The notes beneath the pieces were generated by a model. It searched no databases. It was not told where the DNA came from and saw nothing but the letters and a program-made list of their open reading frames with translations. Position numbers and translations under genes: made by a program. From Lachnospiraceae bacterium (GTDB taxonomy: Bacteria; Bacillota; Clostridia; Lachnospirales; Lachnospiraceae), in contig JAILIO010000196.1 of assembly GCA_024695225.1 (NCBI GenBank), forward strand, positions 1 to 5,338: a DNA stretch of 5,338 nt. Direction: 5' to 3'. Positions within the stretch are counted from its first letter, which is position 1. The number at the start of each line of letters is the position of its first letter. Shown here piece by piece: positions 1 to 5,338 of this stretch.

Positions 1-131
1 ACCACTCTGATTATGGATTCAGTGTGATGGCTGGATTCCATGCACACCTGGACCCTGAAATACATATGCAGGTAATCATTTAAATTCTTCAGGATCTCAT
101 TCATTTTACCCACCAGGAGTACTTTTTTCAT
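1..131 (-). CDS. Response-regulator-like protein with atypical receiver, N-terminus only (cut by window edge)
   Basis: Only the first 43 residues are present; the gene continues past the left edge. The protein begins MKKVLLVGKMNEILKNLNDY, which has the pattern of a receiver domain: a hydrophobic first strand (KVLLV), then a helix, then a second strand (FRVQVCMES). The acidic pair that normally follows strand 1 (as in VDD) is replaced by G8-K9, so Mg2+-dependent aspartate phosphorylation looks impaired, although the phospho-acceptor site lies outside the window. The start is well supported: AAGGAG (147-142) lies 10 bases upstream of the ATG, directly after the stop codon of the kinase gene. 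The 16-base gap and absence of a terminator indicate co-transcription and probably joint function. An output domain cannot be seen. Receiver-like proteins with degraded acidic pockets are known in Firmicutes. An unrelated Rossmann-like protein is the main alternative. Confidence 0.75.
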   Translation of the reverse strand, partial: MKKVLLVGKMNEILKNLNDYLHMYFRVQVCMESSHHTESIIRV

Positions 132-141
132 AAGGCCTTAT

Positions 142-147
142 CTCCTT
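142..147 (-). promoter_or_regulatory. Strong Shine-Dalgarno of the downstream receiver-like gene
   Basis: AAGGAG directly follows the TGA of the kinase gene and lies 10 bases before the ATG at 131. It fixes the start of the partial downstream gene and shows that the two genes are arranged for co-translation from one transcript. A perfect palindrome TAAGGCCTTA (131-140) covers the spacer. Confidence 0.85.
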
Positions 148-3100
148 TCAAAGCAAAGCTCTGATCTCGTCCATTATCCCAAGAGCCATTTCTTCATCCA
201 TATCCCTGACGGCAGCGCTGAGTTTCGGCACAAGCTCATCAACCTCAGGTCCGAAAGTGTAACCCTTCATTTTCTCCATCAGTTCGTCCATTGTATCCAC
301 ATCCAGGTCCTCAAGAGCGGGAGTCAGCATATCCAGCATCACGTTCATGACTCCTGCATCCCCCTGTTCAAGACTGCTGTGGTCCACATCCGCCTCACCC
401 AGCCCGAACACACCTTTCATACGGTCTCTGTAGGATCTCCACTCATTTATAAATATGTCATGCATGGACCTGATAACCCTTATATCCCCATCCCTTGCAG
501 CAAACTCCAGGATCTTTGCCATGCCTGCCAAGGGCACTATCCCTATGGTGGCTGCAGAGCTCTTCATACCGTGGACCTGTATCCTGTAAGCGGAGATTGG
601 ATCATCTTCCCCTTCACCCGTGTCTTTTCTCATGTCGTCCATCCTGCTGCCGGATTTAGGAGACAGCGCCCCGTACATGCCGTCCAGCCTGTCCGCCTGC
701 AGATCGATCACTTCGTAGAAGGATTCTGCAGCATCCCTCAGCATATCTGTATCCGGCAGATGAAGCCATGCGTAATTCCAGTCAAGTCCCTCCACATCCG
801 GCAGATCCGAAGGCATGGGATTTGCTGACCTGTTTCCACCGGTCCCGATCTTCTCCCTCTCTTCTGCGGTCATGGGACGGATAAGTTCCGGAGGAAGGAT
901 GGACCGAAGAACCTCCTCAAGTCTCTTTGCATCCACGGGTTTTGAAAGGAATCCGTCAAATCCCATACTAATATATTCTTCCCTGGCCCCCGCCACTGCA
1001 TTGGCAGTCAGAACATAGATGGGTATATCCCGGCAGCTTTCTATTTCTTTGATCCTCTTCATGGCTGTGACACCGTCCATTCCCGGCATCATGTGATCCA
1101 TGAATATAATGTCAAAATGTTCCCTCTCTGCCTGGGCAATGGCTTCCGGCCCGCTGGCCGCCTCGCTGATCTGCGGCTTCATGATACTTAAAAGACTTCT
1201 GAAAACCTTTCGGTTCATGGAATTGTCGTCCACCACCAGGATCTTTGCATCCTCTGCCACAAAGGCGTCATCCGAAAGGGCAAAGTCCTCCATGGACCTC
1301 ACAGTCCGGTCCAGTTCACCCATTGGAGAGGCATCCACGATCTTCTGATCCAGATCGAAATAAAACTTAGAACCCCTTCCGTAGATACTGTCCACACAGA
1401 GCCTGCTGCCCATAAGCCTGAGCAGCTCCACTGTTATATTGATCCCAAGTCCGGTGCCTTCTATCCTCCTGTTCCTGCCCTCCTCTATCCTCTGATAAGC
1501 CACAAACAGTTTGGGAAGGTCTTCATCCTTTATGCCCTTTCCGGTATCTTCCACTTCAATATGGAGTTTCAGTGTATCGTCCTCCCGGGTACCGCTTACT
1601 CTCAGCCAGACATTTCCGGTCACGGTATATTTCACAGCATTGGTAAGCAGGTTTGTCACCACCTGCTTTATTCTGACATCATCTCCCAAAAGCACTGAGG
1701 GAAGACCGGGATCTGCCTCCACTTCAAAAGTCAGGTCCTTTGCCTGTGCCCTCTGGGATATCATATTGACCAGATCCCTTATCATTTCGGATGGTCTGTA
1801 CTCCCCGGGCACTATCTCCATCTTTCCGGAATCGATCTTTGAAGAATCCAGAATATCATTTATCAGAGCCAGAAGAGACTGTCCGGCGGTGTAGATATCG
1901 GCTGCATAGCCCCTCACATCCGGTTCTCTGCTCTCTCTCAGGATCATCTCATCCATACCCAGCACTGCATTTATCGGAGTGCGGATCTCATGGGACATCT
2001 GGGCCAGGAAGAGGGACTTCGCCTGATTTGCATGTTCCGCCTCCTCCTTTGCCTCCCTTATCTGATCGTACTGGCGGTTGATCACCGCCATATTCTCCAT
2101 ACGGGTCACCAGCCACACCACAAACAGCAGCATCATAAAGATCACAAATCCCAGATAAATGCGGAAATACAGTTTTTCATAAAGCTTTGCATCCTTGTGA
2201 AGGAGGAATACGGCTTCTTTCTGTGTCTGAAGTCCCAGATCGTCCATGACTCTGACCTTCATCTTGTAATCGCCGAAAGGCAAGTAAGGATAATAAAGTT
2301 CCCGCATCTCGGACTGCCGCATCAAATGCCCCTCAGTATCCACTCCCTCCAGTTCCACATAGACCATAGGATCCGAAACCGTATAGTTCAGTATCGCGGG
2401 AGATACTATCAAAGACCCGTTGCCTGCAGGAATGTCATACACTCCGCTCAAAGATTCGATGATCTCATCATTTTTCTTTATATTCTTTATGACTATCTGA
2501 TAGTGAGGATCAAATTCAGCATAACTTTTGAGATCCATCATTCTGACGCCGTCCACGCAGCACAGATACATAGTGTCCCCGGAAACATCGTTCCAGGCAT
2601 TTGCAGTGAGGTTGGAGGTCAGTCCTCTCCTTCTGTTCAGAAGACAGTAAGAGTATCCCTCCCGGTCTTCCAGCAAATCCTTCTCACTGACCACATAGAT
2701 TCCTGCGCTGGAACTCACAAAAGCCTGTCCCTCTTCTGTCAGATACAGATCATAAACATTTCTGAAGGGAAAATTCTCGAGTTTCCTTATGCCGGTGCCG
2801 CCATCATGATAATAAAAACCATTGCTGGTGGTGTATACCCTGCCTCCGGTACAGGGTGTTATCTTCATTATCACCTGGGAAAGCAATCCCTCTTCCTGTC
2901 CCCAATGCCCTGCGATCTTCCCGTCCTTTATGGAATACAGGCCGCCGCCGTCTGTGCCCACGATCAGAGTGCCGTCCTTTTCTTCTGTTGCGGACAGCAC
3001 TGTGGGGATCTCAAGACCCTCCTCCTGACCGATAGTGTCCGCAACCCTGTCACCCTTTATAAAACTGAGACCTGATGTGGATGCCGCGAGGATCCTGCCG

Positions 3101-5133
3101 TCATTCAGTTCCATGGCAAATCTGAATTTGGTCCCAAGGGCATTGGTGCTTTCATTGAAAGTCAGTGTCTTCCCTGAGGGTTCCATCTTCACAAGGCCAT
3201 CCGGCCCATAGGTGCTGAACCAGAGATTCCCTCTGCTGTCTTTCATTATGTGCCTTACCCTGACCCCCTCGAAGAGCGAAAGCCTCTCATCCTCAAGTTT
3301 TTTTCCGGTCCCGGCATCTGTCTTTAGAACACAGTCATCGGTCCCCACATACAGCACATTTTCGTCACGGAATACAGCATTCACAGCGCTCTCGGGCTGT
3401 CCTGCCTTTTTAAACAGATTGACAAAGGGAGTTTTTGCCATTTTCAAAAGACCCTGTTTTGACGAAGAGAACCATACATCTCCCTGTTTGTCCACGCAGA
3501 TATCTTCCACAGATGAGTCAAAGCCGTTCACCGTTAGATTTTCTGCCGAGTCTGCCCCGTTTTTCACGAAGCCAAACCCATTGTCACAGGCCAGGAAAAA
3601 ACCGCCGTAAACATCGGAATACTCTACAGCGCTTACTTTTTTGAATTCTGAGGAGTTGATATCAGTCTTCTTCTCCAGTCTGTTCCCGGAAAATGAAAGG
3701 ATCTCGCATGCACCTGTGTTTGTGCCCGCCATGAGCGTTCCGTTTCCATCGCAGGCCACGCATGTATATTCTGCATCTTCCAGATCGCATCTCCTTGAAC
3801 AGACCAGTTCGTCACCGTTCAGCACAAATAAAAGCCCGTCCTGAGACACTCCGCATATCAGCCCCTCTCCCATATGACCAAGGGACTCTGCCCCGGTGAC
3901 CTCTCCGATATGGTCATAGACATGTATCCGTTTTTTCCCGGATCTTACGATCCTTGCAGAATTCATCTGATCGTCATCCAAAAGCAGAAGTTCATTGTTC
4001 AGTCTGCAGATATAAGTGGCTGTGCCCACATATATGTTTCCATATTTGTCTTCACATATTCCCCTGACGTAATTGGAGCAGAGCCCTGTTTCGGTATTAA
4101 AGGACCTGACCTTTCCGGTGTATGGATCATACAGGGCAGCGCCGCTGTCGTTGGTCCCGATCCAAAGCCTGCCTCTCCTGTCCGTATACAGATAAACTGC
4201 ATTGCCTATCATTTCATCCAATTCCTGCCGGACAAAATCGGTGCCGTCGAAACGGTATAAACCGGAATAAGATCCGGCCCAGATATATCCGTCTCCGGTC
4301 TGTGTCACGGCCTTTATCTCCGCTGAGGTCAGTCCGTATTCAAATCCGTAGACGGTATCGATGAAATCTGAAGAAAAGTCGGTATCTCCGGAAGCATATA
4401 CCCTTTGGGGACATGAAAAAACTGAGAGAGTCAGGGCTGTCCCCACTGCCCCGGTCAAAAATAACAGGCCAAGTGCTTTCTTTCCGGACGTTTTCTCCTC
4501 TGCGTCACCGTCGTCACCATCATCACTGCCATCGCTGTCCGCAGGGACCTGTTTTTCGCCAACGGCTTCAATAAGACCATTCCTTTTCAGGAATCCTATC
4601 GCAGCCACAAGGACTACTATGGTTATGAACTTATCCGGTATGTGTACGAACAACTCTCCTGCCAGGCAGCATATAAGGTCAAGGCTTGTATACTCGAAAA
4701 GTATCTCCGCCAGGGCATCTCCCCACAGATTGCCTGTCATGCCGCCCCTTATGATCATATTGAAGGGTGTGAACATGACCGCCGCCAAAAGTCCCACCAG
4801 GACGCTTGTGGACACGGTGGAAAATGAATCCCATTCCTTCTTTTTTCCAAGGAAAAACCAGGCGGCCCAGGCAGCTCCCGCACTTGGTATACAGAAAAGC
4901 ATCTCAGAACTGACCTTTGGTGCCGTTAATACAGTGCTCGCAAGGGCAGTGATCACGCCAGCCACAGGCCCAAGTTTCATGGCTGTCAGAATGGTCCCCG
5001 CAGAATCCAGGAAAAAGGGTGCATCAAATCTGGAGGTGATACTCTTCCCCATCACATCCAGCACTATCCCCACACAGATCAGGGCCATATTTTTCCGGTT
5101 CCCGGAAATGAACTCTTTTATCCTATCAATCAT
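148..5133 (-). CDS. Giant hybrid sensor histidine kinase: ECF-S-like membrane module, Reg_prop propeller, Y_Y_Y, HisKA, HATPase, REC, Hpt
   Basis: A membrane-bound hybrid kinase of 1661 residues that should sense an extracellular signal and relay phosphate His-Asp-His within one chain. Order by residue: ECF-S-like six-helix region 1-185; acidic linker 190-217; hydrophobic segment 218-247; Reg_prop-type propeller about 262-870, with repeats such as GYIWAGSYSGLYRFDG and GNLWFSTYGPDGLVKM; Y_Y_Y domain about 880-968; transmembrane helix about 988-1010; coiled coil 1012-1040; HisKA with H1048 in MSHEIRTPIN; HATPase_c with N1161/N1165, DTGKG at 1196-1200, F1210 and GTGLG at 1226-1230; receiver with D1302/D1303, phospho-acceptor D1346, T1376 and K1398; Hpt with H1521 and K1524; helical tail 1583-1661. 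No DNA-binding output domain is seen. The ATG at 5133 is the only usual start after the in-frame stop at 5188-5190 (a CTG also lies there). Propeller hybrid kinases are known, often for polysaccharide sensing in Bacteroidetes; the ligand here is unknown. The gene probably shares an operon with the downstream receiver-like gene. Confidence 0.96.
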   Translation of the reverse strand: MIDRIKEFISGNRKNMALICVGIVLDVMGKSITSRFDAPFFLDSAGTILTAMKLGPVAGVITALASTVLTAPKVSSEMLFCIPSAGAAWAAWFFLGKKKEWDSFSTVSTSVLVGLLAAVMFTPFNMIIRGGMTGNLWGDALAEILFEYTSLDLICCLAGELFVHIPDKFITIVVLVAAIGFLKRNGLIEAVGEKQVPADSDGSDDGDDGDAEEKTSGKKALGLLFLTGAVGTALTLSVFSCPQRVYASGDTDFSSDFIDTVYGFEYGLTSAEIKAVTQTGDGYIWAGSYSGLYRFDGTDFVRQELDEMIGNAVYLYTDRRGRLWIGTNDSGAALYDPYTGKVRSFNTETGLCSNYVRGICEDKYGNIYVGTATYICRLNNELLLLDDDQMNSARIVRSGKKRIHVYDHIGEVTGAESLGHMGEGLICGVSQDGLLFVLNGDELVCSRRCDLEDAEYTCVACDGNGTLMAGTNTGACEILSFSGNRLEKKTDINSSEFKKVSAVEYSDVYGGFFLACDNGFGFVKNGADSAENLTVNGFDSSVEDICVDKQGDVWFSSSKQGLLKMAKTPFVNLFKKAGQPESAVNAVFRDENVLYVGTDDCVLKTDAGTGKKLEDERLSLFEGVRVRHIMKDSRGNLWFSTYGPDGLVKMEPSGKTLTFNESTNALGTKFRFAMELNDGRILAASTSGLSFIKGDRVADTIGQEEGLEIPTVLSATEEKDGTLIVGTDGGGLYSIKDGKIAGHWGQEEGLLSQVIMKITPCTGGRVYTTSNGFYYHDGGTGIRKLENFPFRNVYDLYLTEEGQAFVSSSAGIYVVSEKDLLEDREGYSYCLLNRRRGLTSNLTANAWNDVSGDTMYLCCVDGVRMMDLKSYAEFDPHYQIVIKNIKKNDEIIESLSGVYDIPAGNGSLIVSPAILNYTVSDPMVYVELEGVDTEGHLMRQSEMRELYYPYLPFGDYKMKVRVMDDLGLQTQKEAVFLLHKDAKLYEKLYFRIYLGFVIFMMLLFVVWLVTRMENMAVINRQYDQIREAKEEAEHANQAKSLFLAQMSHEIRTPINAVLGMDEMILRESREPDVRGYAADIYTAGQSLLALINDILDSSKIDSGKMEIVPGEYRPSEMIRDLVNMISQRAQAKDLTFEVEADPGLPSVLLGDDVRIKQVVTNLLTNAVKYTVTGNVWLRVSGTREDDTLKLHIEVEDTGKGIKDEDLPKLFVAYQRIEEGRNRRIEGTGLGINITVELLRLMGSRLCVDSIYGRGSKFYFDLDQKIVDASPMGELDRTVRSMEDFALSDDAFVAEDAKILVVDDNSMNRKVFRSLLSIMKPQISEAASGPEAIAQAEREHFDIIFMDHMMPGMDGVTAMKRIKEIESCRDIPIYVLTANAVAGAREEYISMGFDGFLSKPVDAKRLEEVLRSILPPELIRPMTAEEREKIGTGGNRSANPMPSDLPDVEGLDWNYAWLHLPDTDMLRDAAESFYEVIDLQADRLDGMYGALSPKSGSRMDDMRKDTGEGEDDPISAYRIQVHGMKSSAATIGIVPLAGMAKILEFAARDGDIRVIRSMHDIFINEWRSYRDRMKGVFGLGEADVDHSSLEQGDAGVMNVMLDMLTPALEDLDVDTMDELMEKMKGYTFGPEVDELVPKLSAAVRDMDEEMALGIMDEIRALL
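439..726 (-). other. Hpt phosphotransfer domain (about residues 1470-1565 of the kinase)
   Basis: A helical stretch carries HGMKSSAATIG (1521-1531), matching the Hpt pattern H-x-L-K-(G/S)-(S/A)-x-x-x-x-G. H1521 is the likely phospho-acceptor, K1524 the conserved lysine and G1531 the helix-packing glycine. It follows the receiver across a linker (about 1413-1445) and would pass phosphate to a separate receiver protein. A poorly conserved charged loop (1492-1512, with repeated D, K, R, E and G) is inserted before the acceptor helix. Confidence 0.85.
2524..4350 (-). other. Extracellular Reg_prop beta-propeller region (about residues 262-870)
   Basis: Repeats of about 40 residues share a pattern of hydrophobic strand, D-x-x-G-x-(L/I)-(W/Y)-(V/I/F)-(G/S)-(T/S), G-(L/I) and a closing strand. 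Clear copies lie near residues 268-296, 312-340, 355-377, 542-565, 584-605, 626-650, 672-692, 712-736, 754-776, 792-816 and 846-867. The region between about 380 and 540 is more divergent but keeps partial copies (GLLFVLNG, GTLMAGTNTGACEI, GGFFLACDNGFGFVKNG). The total would suit two seven-bladed propellers, the usual architecture of hybrid two-component propeller sensors. This is the likely ligand-sensing part, flanked by membrane spans. Confidence 0.85.
4393..4543 (-). other. Acidic linker plus signal-peptide-like hydrophobic segment inside the kinase (residues 197-247)
   Basis: Residues 198-213 are a low-complexity acidic run (ADSDGSDDGDDGDAEE), encoded by repeated GAY/GGY codons. It is followed by TSGKK, a hydrophobic core from about 219 to 239, and a polar end SCPQRVYA-SGD. 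This is the n-, h- and c-region order of a signal peptide with a plausible signal peptidase I site after VYA (247), but located internally. It can serve as the seventh membrane span that delivers the propeller to the outside; whether it is cleaved cannot be told from sequence. Confidence 0.6.
4579..5133 (-). other. ECF transporter S-component-like membrane domain (residues 1-185 of the kinase)
   Basis: This part of the kinase has about six hydrophobic segments (near residues 14-30, 37-53, 55-70, 78-96, 105-128 and 143-183, the last probably two helices or one re-entrant). The stretch FLDSAGTILTAMKLGPVAGV (41-60), followed by a small-residue-rich helix ending in TAP, resembles the LDS-GT...LGP-AG pattern of substrate-binding S components of energy-coupling factor transporters. 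S components normally bind vitamins or metal ions and work with EcfA ATPases and EcfT; neither is encoded in the window. Six helices with both ends inside would leave the following acidic linker in the cytoplasm, consistent with the next helix leading the propeller outside. The assignment is by pattern; a generic MASE- or 5TM-like sensory membrane domain is the alternative. The substrate is unknown. Confidence 0.65.
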
Positions 5134-5140
5134 CAGATAT

Positions 5141-5145
5141 CTCTG
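5141..5145 (-). promoter_or_regulatory. Weak ribosome binding site of the kinase gene
   Basis: CAGAG, 7 bases before the ATG at 5133, is the only purine-rich stretch at usual spacing. It is a poor match to AGGAGG, in contrast to the strong site before the downstream gene, and suggests modest translation of the kinase. A GGAG further upstream (about 5168-5171) is too distant. Confidence 0.4.
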
Positions 5146-5155
5146 TACAAAAACA

Positions 5156-5175
5156 GCCTGATCTGATCTCCAGGC
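5156..5175 (-). promoter_or_regulatory. Small hairpin in the kinase leader
   Basis: GCCTG (5175-5171) pairs with CAGGC (5160-5156) around a 10-base loop containing AGATCAGAT; a further G-U pair is possible. It sits about 22 bases before the start codon and has no U-tract, so it is not a terminator. The stem is short and its role is unknown. Confidence 0.3.
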
Positions 5176-5201
5176 ATCAAAGGATCCTCACAATCTTAAA
5201 A

Positions 5202-5230
5202 ATTATAACATTTACAGCATTTTCAGGCAA
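5202..5230 (-). promoter_or_regulatory. Candidate sigma-A promoter with extended -10 for the kinase gene
   Basis: On the minus strand TTGCCT (5230-5225) is followed by a 17-base spacer and a perfect TATAAT (5207-5202). A TG one base before the -10 (5210-5209) gives the extended TGnTATAAT form. Transcription should start near 5195, leaving a leader of about 60 bases before the ATG at 5133. The spacing and box quality make it the best promoter candidate in the window. Confidence 0.8.
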
Positions 5231-5241
5231 TATTTCATATG

Positions 5242-5298
5242 CCGGATATGATCGGAATCTTCAATGGGTTTTGCAGATCAGAACCATCCGGTTATGAT
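5242..5298 (-). repeat. Direct repeat upstream of the promoter (ATCATAWCCGG, two copies)
   Basis: On the minus strand ATCATAACCGG (5298-5288) and ATCATATCCGG (5252-5242) match at 10 of 11 bases, in the same orientation, with starts 46 bases apart. They lie at about -52 and -98 relative to the predicted transcription start, just upstream of the -35 box, which suits activator sites. Two short copies could also arise by chance. Confidence 0.4.
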
Positions 5299-5327
5299 TT
5301 GCTTTCACCGCATAAAGAATGTATAAA
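5299..5327 (+). promoter_or_regulatory. Possible divergent promoter at the right edge
   Basis: On the plus strand TTGCTT (5299-5304), a 17-base spacer and TATAAA (5322-5327) form a weak sigma-A-like promoter reading out of the window. The -35 matches only three consensus positions and the surroundings are AT-rich, so chance is a real possibility. No plus-strand gene start is visible before the edge. Confidence 0.25.
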
Positions 5328-5338
5328 TTATATGAATA

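Noticed and set aside
131..140. Perfect palindrome TAAGGCCTTA between the two genes, considered as a terminator or operator
   Set aside because: Ten bases with no loop and no U-tract cannot terminate transcription; it overlaps the ribosome binding spacer and may be chance.
379..828. Plus-strand open frame of 149 codons opposite the Hpt region
   Set aside because: Composition rich in His, Pro and Cys with no motif; the opposite strand encodes clear Hpt and linker sequence.
1990..3075. Long plus-strand open frame of 361 codons antisense to the propeller and transmembrane region
   Set aside because: Its translation is rich in His, Ile and Gln with no recognisable domain, and it lies entirely opposite the well-supported kinase frame; it is a shadow of that frame.
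4497..4543. GAY/GGY-rich stretch considered as a tandem DNA repeat
   Set aside because: It is simply the coding of a short acidic Asp/Gly linker; the units are irregular and the frame is intact.
4361..5161. Plus-strand open frame of 266 codons opposite the membrane module
   Set aside because: Ser/Pro/Arg-rich translation with no domain pattern; it is fully explained by the antisense of the kinase N-terminus.
1..5338. CRISPR arrays, tRNA or rRNA genes, insertion sequences and phage genes
   Set aside because: No repeat-spacer pattern, RNA gene signature, transposase or terminal inverted repeat was seen on either strand.

Overview
The window holds one very large gene on the minus strand (5133 to 148, 1661 residues), the first 43 codons of a second minus-strand gene just downstream (131 to the left edge), and about 205 bases of upstream regulatory DNA on the right. 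The large gene encodes a hybrid two-component sensor of the type that reads the outside of the cell through a Reg_prop beta-propeller and a Y_Y_Y domain. The style of the kinase core, the C-terminal tail after the Hpt domain, the consensus Gram-positive promoter and ribosome binding site, and the roughly balanced base composition all suggest an anaerobic Bacillota, most likely a Lachnospiraceae-type gut or rumen Clostridia. This placement is inference; no rRNA or other marker gene is present.

Layout in the direction of transcription (right to left): an upstream region with a near-perfect direct repeat (5288-5298 and 5242-5252); a strong candidate sigma-A promoter with an extended -10 (5202-5230); a leader of about 60 bases with a small hairpin and a weak ribosome binding site; the giant sensor kinase; a 16-base gap with a strong Shine-Dalgarno; and the start of a receiver-like response regulator gene cut by the window edge.

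The sensor carries, in order, a six-helix membrane region resembling the substrate-binding S component of ECF vitamin/metabolite transporters, an acidic linker, a second hydrophobic segment that looks like a buried signal peptide, an extracellular propeller, a Y_Y_Y domain, a transmembrane helix, a coiled coil, HisKA, HATPase_c, a receiver, an Hpt domain and a helical tail. All catalytic and phospho-acceptor residues of the His-Asp-His relay are present. The most notable points are the apparent ECF-S/propeller-kinase fusion and its pairing with a neighbour whose receiver-like N-terminus lacks the usual acidic pocket. Together they suggest a sensing system in which a transporter-like membrane module joins a phosphorelay, possibly with an unconventional output partner.
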